DNA of 64,000 bases from the NCBI GenBank assembly GCA_035252015.1, contig DATFDP010000119.1, positions 1-64,000 on the forward strand, read 5' to 3'. The stretch comes from JAICWP01 sp035252015 (GTDB lineage Bacteria > Acidobacteriota > Terriglobia > Terriglobales > Acidobacteriaceae). The notes under the pieces were generated by a model. It saw only the letters and a program-made list of their open reading frames with translations, made no database searches and was not told the DNA's origin. Each line of letters starts with the position of its first letter. Position 1 is the stretch's first letter. The translations under genes and the position numbers were made by a program. Below, one piece after another: positions 16,460-25,286 of this stretch.

Positions 16460-17452
16460 TTAGCGGCCAGCGGTGCGTTCCGCTATGCCTTTCAGCGCCC
16501 CCAAGATGAGGTTATAGGCTGCCTGGCGCGAAACTCCCGTTTTGTCATCGTCCCCATAAGGAGTAGATGCAACGCCGAAGGCCGCGGCCTTTTCGTAATG
16601 GAAGATCTCCGTCAAGGCGGCCGCCAGTTCCATGCTGGTCGGTCCACCCGGCACCCGCAGGTGATGGCCGGGCACTTCGTCTGGGTCTAGAGCATCCATG
16701 TCTACATGCACATAAATAACATCGTTATTCTGGGAGAGCCGTTCCATCGTGTTCCGCAAATTCTGCGAACGCGTGCGAATGTCTGCGACCGAAAGCTGCT
16801 GAATCGGCGAGCGGTCGAGCAGGTCTTGCTCCAGCGGATCAGTGTCACGAACGCAGGCCTCCGCGATATTGCGGGGAGCGATGGGAGGATCCAGACCCGC
16901 CTTCAGCCGCATGCGGGTAAGCGCCATGCCGGAAGCAATGGCCACCGGCATACCGCCCAACATGCCACTCAGAGTGGTTTCGGGTGTATTGAAGTCGCCG
17001 TGCGCGTCCACGTATACCAGTCCGAGCCGCAGGGGCTTGGCGGTTGGTCCGGAATGTTGCAGGCCAGCCAGCATTCCCGCCAGCGCGCTGCAGTTGGCCA
17101 ATAGTCCTACGGGAAAATATCCTCCTCGCCGCTGCTCCGCCACCAGCTTTCCCAGTTCGCCGTTAGCCAGCGCTAGCCGGTTCCACTCTCCATAAGCCTT
17201 CTGCTCGTCGGGCGCCAGTGCCACGGTGGAAATTGCCTCAGTTCGATAACCGCGCTGCTCAAGCAGCTTCTGAATACCTCCCGCTTCCAGGTAATCGGGC
17301 CCGCTAGAGAGCTCCGGAACGTTGCGCTCGCCCCGGTAGGGCATTTTGATCAGCGCCACTCGGACGTTGTGGGCAGCGTTCCCGCTGGTTTGCCCCAGAG
17401 CATTCGTCGCACACGACATGCAAGCGAGCATCAATAAGCGGCATATTTTCAT
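16460..17452 (-). CDS. Exported arginase/ureohydrolase-family protein
   Basis: A 330-residue protein. The ATG at 17452 is chosen because it opens a signal peptide (MKICRLLMLACMSCATNALG); the frame extends a further 138 codons upstream through sequence unlike a protein. Arginase-fold metal motifs: VYVDAHGDFN and IYVHVDMDALDPDEVPG (Asp pairs for two Mn ions). Cytosolic arginases and agmatinases lack signal peptides, so an exported member is unusual. It probably hydrolyses a guanidino or amidino compound in the periplasm; substrate unknown. It is divergent from a PQQ dehydrogenase across 515 bases. Confidence 0.75.
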   Translation of the reverse strand: MKICRLLMLACMSCATNALGQTSGNAAHNVRVALIKMPYRGERNVPELSSGPDYLEAGGIQKLLEQRGYRTEAISTVALAPDEQKAYGEWNRLALANGELGKLVAEQRRGGYFPVGLLANCSALAGMLAGLQHSGPTAKPLRLGLVYVDAHGDFNTPETTLSGMLGGMPVAIASGMALTRMRLKAGLDPPIAPRNIAEACVRDTDPLEQDLLDRSPIQQLSVADIRTRSQNLRNTMERLSQNNDVIYVHVDMDALDPDEVPGHHLRVPGGPTSMELAAALTEIFHYEKAAAFGVASTPYGDDDKTGVSRQAAYNLILGALKGIAERTAGR

Positions 17453-17967
17453 TCCTGCGTTTCTCGATTGCACAGTTGGACCGTTGAGAACCAGAAGTTT
17501 TCTTCGACTCGTATACCACCTGCCAAGGATAGTCAACAGATCCATGGTCGCGAGGAATCGGTGAGTAGCGATGGCAGTACGAGCGGGAACCACAAGCAGT
17601 ATAGCTGAGCCCTTGACACAAGCATTTCTAGGCGGAGATAGCTTCCTCCAGAAATTCGCTGATCGTAACGGTGTGAAATTGACCAGAGCTGGTGGCCCGT
17701 ATTCAACTAAGTCGTGGAACGTCGGGTGTACGGTCTCTCCCAGTTGCGAATGTATTCGCGAGCAACGCACCGATCGCGACCGACGCCTTGGCCTTCCCGG
17801 ACTTAGATTCACTGATCTTGCCCCGGATAAAATGCCGACGGAGATGAATCTGGTAGTTTTCCCCACCAGCCGTCCTTACCTCCCGCATCTCCCGCGAAGA
17901 ACACTAGCATTTTTAACGGAAGAAGCAATACTATGCAGTCCACCGATTTTGTGTAGAGAGGATCCGT
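17453..17967. other. Divergent intergenic region, no gene recognised
   Basis: 515 bases between the arginase-like gene (leftward) and the PQQ dehydrogenase gene (rightward). It must hold both promoters. Open frames in it have poor composition. I see no repeat or clear operator. Confidence 0.45.
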
Positions 17968-20061
17968 ATGAGCCGACGGCGCATTTCTGCTGTGATCCTG
18001 ATGTGCGTGCTGACTGGGATGACGGTTGCCTTTCGTCCCACGGTAAGTCCAGTGACCGATGCCGGCGACGTTAACGACTCGAGAGTAGCTTCCGAATCCT
18101 CTCAGGGTGCCAATTGGATGCTGAACGGACGCACGTTTGACGAGCAGCACTTCAGCCCCCTCCGGCAGATCACCGACAAAAGTGTTTCCCAGCTCGGCTT
18201 GCAGTGGTATCTGGACGTGGATACCGCAATGGGGGTGGTTTCCGAGCCTATCGTGGTGGATGGAGTCATTTACGTCAGCGCCCCTCTCTCAGTGGTGTAC
18301 GCGGTGGACGCTACTTCGGGGAAGGTGCTTTGGAGATTTGACCCCAAGGTGCGGCTGAACATGGCCATCAACGGTTCTTACTCGGCCCGCACCAATGGAG
18401 GCGTAGCCGTCTGGAATGGCAAGGTGTATGTGGGCACGGGCGATTGCCGGCTGGTAGCTGCGGATGCCGCTACTGGAAAACAGGTGTGGGAAGCTCCGGT
18501 TTGCGACGCGACACAAACCGGCATCACGGGGGCTCCCCATATCGCGAAGGGGAGAATTCTGATCGGCTATAACGGCTCTGATGATGGCGTGCGCGGCTCG
18601 CTGGTAGCTTACGACCCTGATTCCGGCAAGGAGGTTTGGCGCTTCTGGACTGTCCCCGGCGATCCAGTCAAGGGCTTCGAAAACAAAGCCTTGGAGATGG
18701 CGGCGAAAACCTGGTCAGGAAAGGACTGGTGGCGGGTAGGTGGCGCCGATGTTTGGAACGCTATAACCTACGACCCGGTCACCGATCTCGTCATCTTCGG
18801 CACTGCGGGTGCGGGAGTGGACTATGGCGAGCTTTCCAACATCCGCCCCGGCGGTGACAAGCTCTTCTCGGGTTGCATTATTGCCGTCAAAGCTGATACC
18901 GGGGAATACGTTTGGCATTTTCAAACCAGTTCTCCGGGCATGCAAACAGAGAACAACCACATCGTCATGGCCGATTTAGCCGTAAACGGCGAAAAGCGGC
19001 ACGTGGCCATGACGGTGCCGAAGAACGGGTTCTTTTATGTGCTCGATGCGGGCACAGGTAAGCTGCTGGCCGCGAATCCTGTGGTGAAAACCACCTGGGC
19101 CACTGCCTACAATCTGCAGACTGGAAAAGCCATGGAGGTGCCGGCGTCCCAAGGCGGCGGCAAACAATGGACGGTGCACAACTGGTGGCCGATGAGCTAC
19201 AACCCGCAGACTCGGCTGGTGTATATCCCCACGACTGACCGGCGGCCCGCCTCCCAGGGTCCGGTGGAATCAGGCGAATGGATGCAAAACACCGAGGGAA
19301 GATTGATTGCCTGGGATCCACTGGCCCAGTCCGCGCGCTGGTCGGTGGAGGAGCCCATAGCCACGAACGGCGGGGTGCTCTCCACCGCCGGCAATCTCGT
19401 ATTTCAGGGACAGGGCAATGGTGAATTCGCCGCCTATGCCGCTGACAACGGGAAAAAACTCTGGTCAATTCAGACGGGCTCGGCCATTGACTCGGTTCCA
19501 ATAACCTACTCTATAAAAGGCGAGCAGTACGTCCTGACACCCGTGGGATGGGGTACAGGATCCAGGTTGTTCGCGCCTGCCTGGACCATGGCCACGCCGC
19601 AATCCAAGCGCGGGCCGGCGCGGCTGCTGGCATTCAAGCTGGGGGCTACCACTGCCTTCCCCACTCCACCGGACGTGGTACCGCCTGTACCCAAGCCGCC
19701 GGTACAGACCGCGAGCCGTGAAACCATCAAGAAAGGCGAAATGCTCTATGGCAAATTTGTCTGCGATGGTTGCCACTCCCCTGGCGTGGACGGCAGCGGC
19801 GCCTGGGTAATGAATGGCGCTGTGCCTGACCTGCGCTACGCCCCGCCTCAAGTGCACCGGCAGTGGAATGCATATGTGCTGCAAGGCGTGGACTGGAATA
19901 ACGGAATGCCGGGTTTCGCCGATCCTCCCAAATTCGCTTTCCCGCACGCCAGGATGACGGCGGAAGATGCCGCTGCAATCCATGCCTACGTCATTGATCA
20001 GGCATGGAAGGCGTACAAGGGAGAGCACGAGCAAGCAGGCTCGAAGCGGGAACATTACTGA
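17968..20061 (+). CDS. PQQ-dependent quinohemoprotein dehydrogenase with C-terminal cytochrome c
   Basis: A 697-residue protein. Signal-like N-terminus (RRRISAVILMCVLTGMTVAF), then an eight-bladed PQQ propeller from about residue 50 to 560 with repeated AVDATSGKVLW, AADAATGKQVWE and AYDPDSGKEVWRF tryptophan-docking motifs. A C-terminal c-type heme domain has C599-D-G-C602-H603. It oxidises an alcohol or aldehyde in the periplasm and passes electrons through the heme. The vicinal Cys-Cys disulfide of many PQQ alcohol dehydrogenases is not seen (the corresponding place reads EAPVCDATQTG). AGAGGA precedes the ATG. It ends 55 bases before a convergent four-gene operon of related function. Confidence 0.9.
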   Translation: MSRRRISAVILMCVLTGMTVAFRPTVSPVTDAGDVNDSRVASESSQGANWMLNGRTFDEQHFSPLRQITDKSVSQLGLQWYLDVDTAMGVVSEPIVVDGVIYVSAPLSVVYAVDATSGKVLWRFDPKVRLNMAINGSYSARTNGGVAVWNGKVYVGTGDCRLVAADAATGKQVWEAPVCDATQTGITGAPHIAKGRILIGYNGSDDGVRGSLVAYDPDSGKEVWRFWTVPGDPVKGFENKALEMAAKTWSGKDWWRVGGADVWNAITYDPVTDLVIFGTAGAGVDYGELSNIRPGGDKLFSGCIIAVKADTGEYVWHFQTSSPGMQTENNHIVMADLAVNGEKRHVAMTVPKNGFFYVLDAGTGKLLAANPVVKTTWATAYNLQTGKAMEVPASQGGGKQWTVHNWWPMSYNPQTRLVYIPTTDRRPASQGPVESGEWMQNTEGRLIAWDPLAQSARWSVEEPIATNGGVLSTAGNLVFQGQGNGEFAAYAADNGKKLWSIQTGSAIDSVPITYSIKGEQYVLTPVGWGTGSRLFAPAWTMATPQSKRGPARLLAFKLGATTAFPTPPDVVPPVPKPPVQTASRETIKKGEMLYGKFVCDGCHSPGVDGSGAWVMNGAVPDLRYAPPQVHRQWNAYVLQGVDWNNGMPGFADPPKFAFPHARMTAEDAAAIHAYVIDQAWKAYKGEHEQAGSKREHY

Positions 20062-20115
20062 AAAGCGGTATAAGGGACCGCAGACAAGTGTTGCGCTGGC
20101 GCTTGGTCACCGCTG

Positions 20116-20844
20116 CTAGCGCACCAACGCCCATGGATACATGCCCACGTTGATCTTCATGATCATATAGCTGAAACCGCCCACATCCGGCTTCGGCTGA
20201 TGCGGTGTGTTGGGTGGAATAAGCAGCCAGTCCCCAGCCTTTACTTTGAAGGTCTTACCACCGACGACCGGCTGGCCACGGTACTCTCCCGGGATTACGC
20301 CATCTTTGTCGTGGAGGTTTTGCTGGTTGGCGATCTTGCCGCCGACGATCATCTCGCCGGTACCGCCGGTAAACACGTAGAAATCATAGACTCCGGCGTG
20401 CTGCTCGGCGTCGTCCCAGACACTGTTGACCTTGGTCAGGCTGAGCACGGGATGATCACGGTGAGCGCGATAGAGCATGAACATGCTCAGATTGCGGGTC
20501 TGCAGATGCACTGGCCCACCGCCGAACGCCTGGCTACTCCCGGTTCCCGCCTGGGTTGCTGCTTTGGCTGCTCGCGCCGCGAGTTGCAGGTGTGCCGCCT
20601 TAATATCATCGATGTTCCAGTAAGTAGTAGGGGGAGCATCGGGGGCGAGGGCCGGATCCCGGGGAGAGTTGTAGCCAAAAGGCTGGGTTTCCTGTTTTCC
20701 CGACTGAGCGAAGGCCTTCTCCACCAGAGAAAAATCATTCACGTGGCCACTAAGCATCGGCTGCGGCGTTGGCCTGTTTGCCTGCCCGGCAACATAACCT
20801 ATTAATGCCGCACCCAAAACGGCTACTGGGAACATTCGTTTCAT
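20116..20844 (-). CDS. Exported cupin-fold protein
   Basis: A 242-residue protein from the ATG at 20844 (MKRMFPVAVLGAALIGYVAG signal peptide or anchor); another ATG 21 bases upstream is less likely, because GGCGGAGA is spaced for the inner one. The central and C-terminal parts form a cupin-like barrel: VYDFYVFTGGTGEMIVGG, FKVKAGDWLLIPPNTPHQP and a final SYMIMKINVG. Some metal ligands (H in TPHQP, E in GTGEM) are present. Last gene of the leftward operon 24542-20116, 26 bases after the cytochrome gene. It may bind or isomerise the oxidation product; function unknown. Confidence 0.72.
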   Translation of the reverse strand: MKRMFPVAVLGAALIGYVAGQANRPTPQPMLSGHVNDFSLVEKAFAQSGKQETQPFGYNSPRDPALAPDAPPTTYWNIDDIKAAHLQLAARAAKAATQAGTGSSQAFGGGPVHLQTRNLSMFMLYRAHRDHPVLSLTKVNSVWDDAEQHAGVYDFYVFTGGTGEMIVGGKIANQQNLHDKDGVIPGEYRGQPVVGGKTFKVKAGDWLLIPPNTPHQPKPDVGGFSYMIMKINVGMYPWALVR

Positions 20845-20870
20845 ACATTCGTCTCCGCCCGTCATCCAAC

Positions 20871-21365
20871 CTACGGTTGTGACGGTTTTTCGCGCTCAGG
20901 TTTGCTTTCCTCAAACTGAATCTGTTTCAGCCACTCCGATTGGTGGCGAAGTTCGCTTTTGCCGGCAGGAAATTTGTTGAAGCTAAGGATGTAGGCCAGC
21001 ACGTCGGCCTTCTCCTGCCGTGTCAGCCGCCCCGGTTTGTCTTGCGGCATAGTTTTACGAATGCGCTCGAACAGATCGCCTACCGTTAGCCCATTCCAAT
21101 TGGAAAGGAAGCCTCCGCCGCTGAGCGCCGGAGCTTCCCCTGTTCCGTTCAGCCGGTCACCATGACAGGTCGAGCAATCCTTCTGATATAGAGCCTCACC
21201 ACGCCTGGCTTGCTCCTCGGTGTAGACGCCGTCCCAGACGGATTGCGATTCCGCGGCCTGCTGCTCGTCTTGTGCGAAGAGGCGCGGCTGAAGACCGCGC
21301 CCGGCGCCGAATACTCCGCTAAAGGCGCACGCGACGACCAACGCGATGGCAATTCTGCTCTTCAT
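20871..21365 (-). CDS. Periplasmic c-type cytochrome
   Basis: A 164-residue protein with a signal peptide (MKSRIAIALVVACAFSGVFG). One heme site C64-S-T-C67-H68, preceded by the GVYTEEQARRGEALY helix usual in cytochromes that accompany PQQ dehydrogenases. MPQDKPGRL supplies a likely axial Met. The tail is charged. It lies 36 bases downstream of the PQQ dehydrogenase and should be its electron acceptor. It may also serve the divergently transcribed GMC dehydrogenase, which has no cytochrome subunit of its own here. Confidence 0.9.
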   Translation of the reverse strand: MKSRIAIALVVACAFSGVFGAGRGLQPRLFAQDEQQAAESQSVWDGVYTEEQARRGEALYQKDCSTCHGDRLNGTGEAPALSGGGFLSNWNGLTVGDLFERIRKTMPQDKPGRLTRQEKADVLAYILSFNKFPAGKSELRHQSEWLKQIQFEESKPEREKPSQP

Positions 21366-21401
21366 CTTGACTGGCTGGAGCGAGAAATCAATAAATTCTA
21401 G

Positions 21402-23465
21402 TCACTCAGACGGCAAAGCATAGGCGATGTATTCACCCGAGTAAGCGCCGCCGCTGACCGCGATTACGATGTATTGCTTTCCGTTCACCATGTAGGTCAT
21501 GGGGGAACCGCTCTGCGGTCCCGGCATGTATACTGCACCCACTTCTTTCCCCGTTCCTTTGTCGTAGGCGCGCAGCATCGCTCCGCGCGGATGCTCGGTC
21601 GTAGTGGTGACCTGCGACTCGCCGGCGATCACCAGCGTCTTCGTTACCAGCGTGCCCACGGTGTAGCTTTCCTGGCCGGTGCGTGGAATGTTCAGGCCGT
21701 GCAGTGCCGGGCTCTTTCTTACCAGATCAGGGGTTTCGCCGTGCGCGATCTGCCAAACGATTTCGCCCTTGTCCAGGTTGATGGCGGTAATGGTCCCATA
21801 GGGCGGCTTCACCAGGGGCAGCCCGTCCACGTTCAGCTGAACATAGTCGCTGGTGGCCTTTTTTTTCGAAGGCATGGGCGCGTCCGCTCCGGCGTTTTCA
21901 CCCGGACCGTGAATGGCCTTAACCTCCTGACCCGCTGTTCCGTAAACGTACCGCATATCGGAAACTTCTTTGGGCGGCTGCACCAGACCGACGGGTTCCA
22001 GGCAGGAGTTGCAGGCGTACAGGTATGCGATATGAGTTTCGGGATCGTAAGACCCGCCCGGCCAGTTGGTTCCGCCAGAAGCCGTGCCCAGAGTCAGCGT
22101 TCCCAGAGGGCCGTTAAGCTCACTCACCACAGGCGGAGTGAAAACGGGGCCCAGGCGGTACTTGGCAGCAATTGCCTTTGCCTTTTCGCGAAGTTCCGGC
22201 GTGAAGTCAATCAGATCATCTACAGAAACACCGTTGCGGCTATAGGCGGGTGGCTTGCTGGGAATCGGTTGGGTCGGCGAATACCACTCGCCGGGCACAT
22301 TTCCCACAGCTACCGGCTGCTCTTTGATAGGCCATACAGGCTTGCCGGTGACGCGATCGAAAACATAGAGAAAGCCCTGCTTGCTGGGCTGGGCGACGGC
22401 CTTGACCGGCTTGCCATCAACTGTGATGTCGGCCAGGATGGGAGCAGAAGAAATATCCATGTCCCACAGGGGATGATGGACGAGTTGGAAGTACCATTTC
22501 CTCTGCCCTGTCTGTAAGTCCACGCAGACCAGGGTCTCGCCAAATAAATCATTCCCTGGCCGGTGGCCGCCGTAGAAATCGCCCGTAGGCGATTCAACCG
22601 CAAGGTAAACCAGCCCGAGCTTTTCATCCACCGTGACCTGCGTCCACACGCCGGTGTTGCCGGTGTATTCGGCGGAGCCGTTAAGCCAGGTGTCGTAGCC
22701 GAGTTCGCCTTTCTTGGGAATCGTGTGAAAGATCCAGAGGCGTTTGCCTGTGTGCACATCAAACCCACGCACATAGCCCTTGTTGTTGCGCATGCTCTTG
22801 GGCGTGAACCCTTCACGGAAAGCCGCGCCGATGATTATCGTGTCCTTAGCGACAACCGGGGCCGACTGTATTCCGATTTCGCCGGTAGTCAGGTCGGGCT
22901 CAATGGTCTGATCGTCATTGAGCTTCAGGTCCACGGCGCCGCCATCGCCGAAGCTAAAGATGCGCGTGCCGGTTTTGGCATCGAGGCAGATAAGTCGAAA
23001 TCCCGGAGTCACATAGAAAATGCGCTCCTCCTTGCCGTCGGACCAATAAGCCAGCCCGCGCCCCGAGAGTTGGCGGGGGGCCGCCGCGCCGCGCGCTCCT
23101 TCGTGCTCGCCGTGCACCCAAAGCAGCTCCCCGGTGGCCGCATCCAGCGCGATGGCGGCGCGCCGCGATCCCGCGGTGGCATATAAAATGCCGTTGACCA
23201 TCAACGGCGTTCCTTCCAGCTTGTATTCCGGCCGGTTGCCCAGGTTTTCGGTCTTGAACCTCCAGGCAATCTCAAGATCGTTGAAGTTCGAAGCGTTGAT
23301 CTGGTCCAGGGGACGGTAGCGGGTACCCGCCAAATCGGCGGCATAGGTGGGCCACTCTGTCTCTTTTGCCTGCTGCTGAGCCGCAACACGGAGCGGAATG
23401 CCAATGAAAACCACCACGACCCACAACCACACACAATTCACGCGAGCGGCTTTTATGTGATCCAT
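21402..23465 (-). CDS. PQQ-dependent dehydrogenase (glucose/quinate-type propeller)
   Basis: A 687-residue protein from the ATG at 23465 (signal segment VNCVWLWVVVVFIGIPLRVA); a TTG start 54 bases upstream is possible. The propeller begins EWPTYAADLAGTRYRPLDQI, with LEGTPLMVNGILYATAGSRR, IFSFGDGGAVDL, the family-typical QLVHHPLWDMD and SSAPILADITVDGKPVKAV. It lacks a heme domain, consistent with the separate cytochrome gene that follows. It oxidises a sugar or polyol in the periplasm, substrate not deducible. It follows the DapA-like gene after a 72-base gap and is the second gene of the operon. Confidence 0.9.
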   Translation of the reverse strand: MDHIKAARVNCVWLWVVVVFIGIPLRVAAQQQAKETEWPTYAADLAGTRYRPLDQINASNFNDLEIAWRFKTENLGNRPEYKLEGTPLMVNGILYATAGSRRAAIALDAATGELLWVHGEHEGARGAAAPRQLSGRGLAYWSDGKEERIFYVTPGFRLICLDAKTGTRIFSFGDGGAVDLKLNDDQTIEPDLTTGEIGIQSAPVVAKDTIIIGAAFREGFTPKSMRNNKGYVRGFDVHTGKRLWIFHTIPKKGELGYDTWLNGSAEYTGNTGVWTQVTVDEKLGLVYLAVESPTGDFYGGHRPGNDLFGETLVCVDLQTGQRKWYFQLVHHPLWDMDISSAPILADITVDGKPVKAVAQPSKQGFLYVFDRVTGKPVWPIKEQPVAVGNVPGEWYSPTQPIPSKPPAYSRNGVSVDDLIDFTPELREKAKAIAAKYRLGPVFTPPVVSELNGPLGTLTLGTASGGTNWPGGSYDPETHIAYLYACNSCLEPVGLVQPPKEVSDMRYVYGTAGQEVKAIHGPGENAGADAPMPSKKKATSDYVQLNVDGLPLVKPPYGTITAINLDKGEIVWQIAHGETPDLVRKSPALHGLNIPRTGQESYTVGTLVTKTLVIAGESQVTTTTEHPRGAMLRAYDKGTGKEVGAVYMPGPQSGSPMTYMVNGKQYIVIAVSGGAYSGEYIAYALPSE

Positions 23466-23537
23466 TGTTCGGGTTTGTGACGAATTAATCTGTTTGGGCC
23501 TGCGGCGAACGAAAACCAAGGTCTCGAACCGCGCGTT

Positions 23538-24542
23538 TCATGCCATCTGCTTCATTTGTCCCCATGCCTCGCGGATCGCGGCCCTCTGCTCCTCGGTGAC
23601 ATCTGTGTTGGGCGGCCGGGGATAGCTGAGGCGAGAACCCATCTGCAGGCTGAGCGCGTACTTCATGGGACCATACGAATCTACGCTCGGTCCCATCAAC
23701 TTCATCGCGGCTTCCAGCTTGTTCAAGGGGTCGCTGATGTCCTGGCCGGCGCGCTTGGCGGCGAATACGGCGGCGATTTGTTTTGTGAACACATTGCCTT
23801 CCGCCAGGATAGCGCCCATGCCGCGGTCCAGGGCAGGTTTGAGGTTTTCCGTGGTCCCGGTTCGCATGTTCAGCTTGGGGAACTCCTGCACGAATCGCTG
23901 ATAAATCTCCGGATTGCTCTCGGAATCTTTTATTCCGGCCAGGTTGGGATATTTTTCCAGGGCATGCAACAGTTCATGCGATATGGGTATCCCGCTGGCA
24001 AAGGGAATGTGATACAGATTTATCGGAATAGAAACTTTATCGAAGATCATTGAGAAGTAGCGCACCAGGCCTTCGAGCGGGGGATGCTTGTAGTAAAAAG
24101 GCGGGACAATGAGCAGGCCGTCCGCCCCATTATCGGCCGCATGCTGTGACAACTCGATAGTTTCAGGAAAATTCGACGTCCCCGTGGAAACAATGATATT
24201 CAGCCCGTTGCGGTTCTTGAACGCAACCTCGGCGATCTTTCTCCGCTCAACGGTTGAGAAGGAGGGATACTCGCCGGTCGTGCCGAGCACAACCACACCA
24301 TCCGCTCCATTCTCTTTCAGGTGAGCGAGGACGTCCTTGTACATGGCCTCATCAAAGTTGAGGTTCTTGTCGCAGGGCGTAACTGCCGCTACCCAGAACA
24401 GCACTTTTTCGCGGGATGAAGCCGGCGATTTCGCCGCCAGCGCGCGACTGGGTGCCTCTGCTAATGCGGATGCACCGGCAACCCCCATGACCGCGGCCGC
24501 TCCCAAGGTACCCAAAAACGTCCTGCGTGTAGTGTCGCTCAT
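23538..24542 (-). CDS. Tat-exported dihydrodipicolinate synthase/N-acetylneuraminate lyase-family protein
   Basis: A 334-residue protein from the ATG at 24542, preceded by a GGGGGGA site. N-terminal twin-arginine signal (TTRRTFLGTLG plus hydrophobic run to about 30), then a complete DapA-type barrel: GTTGEYPSFS, Y177 in INLYHIP and the Schiff-base K205 in LAGIKDSES. Family members catalyse aldol or dehydration reactions on 2-keto acids. Export of such an enzyme is unusual and suggests that the 2-keto sugar acids made by the neighbouring dehydrogenases are processed in the periplasm (inference). First gene of the leftward operon. Confidence 0.85.
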   Translation of the reverse strand: MSDTTRRTFLGTLGAAAVMGVAGASALAEAPSRALAAKSPASSREKVLFWVAAVTPCDKNLNFDEAMYKDVLAHLKENGADGVVVLGTTGEYPSFSTVERRKIAEVAFKNRNGLNIIVSTGTSNFPETIELSQHAADNGADGLLIVPPFYYKHPPLEGLVRYFSMIFDKVSIPINLYHIPFASGIPISHELLHALEKYPNLAGIKDSESNPEIYQRFVQEFPKLNMRTGTTENLKPALDRGMGAILAEGNVFTKQIAAVFAAKRAGQDISDPLNKLEAAMKLMGPSVDSYGPMKYALSLQMGSRLSYPRPPNTDVTEEQRAAIREAWGQMKQMA

Positions 24543-24671
24543 GGCGTCCCCCCGAATTGCGCGGAAGTCTAAGACGGCAGGGTCCAAAATGCAAACAATT
24601 ATTGGGGAGCCACCCGGCGTGTGCTATCATCTGCCCCCAAATCCAGAAGAGAGCGGGCAAGCGTATCGTTT

Positions 24672-25286
24672 ATGAAAAGCGATAATTGTTCCCGGCGGCA
24701 GTTTCTGGTTAGCTCCGCTTGCGGCCTGAGCACTGCCTGGGTGACGCTGCACTGGCCGGCCATCTTGAAAGCGCAGCAGCATGTCCACGAGATGGCTGCT
24801 TCCGGCCCACCGGCGACGCTGCAGTTCTTGTCGGCTGATCAGGCGGCTGACGTTGAGGCCATCGCTGCCCAGATCATCCCGACGGACGAGACTCCGGGTG
24901 CGCGTGAAGCTCACGTCGTCTATTTTATCGATCGCGCCCTTACTACCTTTGACCGCGCCCGCCAGGCGGATTATAGCAATGGCCTTGCCGATCTTCAGAC
25001 CAGGACCAAGGCTATGTTCCCCGCGGCGGCGAAATTTTCTGAGCTTTCCTCGGAACAACAGGTGCAACTGCTCAGCGCGATTCAACACACGCCATTTTTT
25101 GACATGGTGCGCGTCCACACCATCATGGGATTTCTCTCGAATCCCGAATACGGCGGCAATTACGACAAGGCGGGCTGGAAAGTGATTGGCTTCGAGGACA
25201 ACTTCTACTACCAGCCTCCATTCGGTTACTACGATAGCGAATATGCGCAGAGTCATTCGTCAAAATCAGGATCGGACAAGAGCTGA
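24672..25286 (+). CDS. Gluconate 2-dehydrogenase subunit 3 family protein
   Basis: A 204-residue protein with a Tat signal (CSRRQFLVSSACGLS). The body matches the Gluconate_2-dh3 family: FLSADQAADVEAIAAQIIPTDETPGAREAHVVYFIDRAL and the aromatic end GWKVIGFEDNFYYQPPFGYYD. This small subunit is needed for export and assembly of FAD dehydrogenases, which are carried through the Tat system as a complex. The ATG at 24672 is used because the Tat signal starts there. Its stop shares one base with the catalytic-subunit start. Divergent from the DapA-like operon across 129 bases. Confidence 0.88.
   Translation: MKSDNCSRRQFLVSSACGLSTAWVTLHWPAILKAQQHVHEMAASGPPATLQFLSADQAADVEAIAAQIIPTDETPGAREAHVVYFIDRALTTFDRARQADYSNGLADLQTRTKAMFPAAAKFSELSSEQQVQLLSAIQHTPFFDMVRVHTIMGFLSNPEYGGNYDKAGWKVIGFEDNFYYQPPFGYYDSEYAQSHSSKSGSDKS

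Noticed and set aside
21474..22517. 347-codon open frame on the plus strand
   Set aside because: Antisense to the PQQ dehydrogenase; His/Arg/Gly-rich without any recognisable domain.
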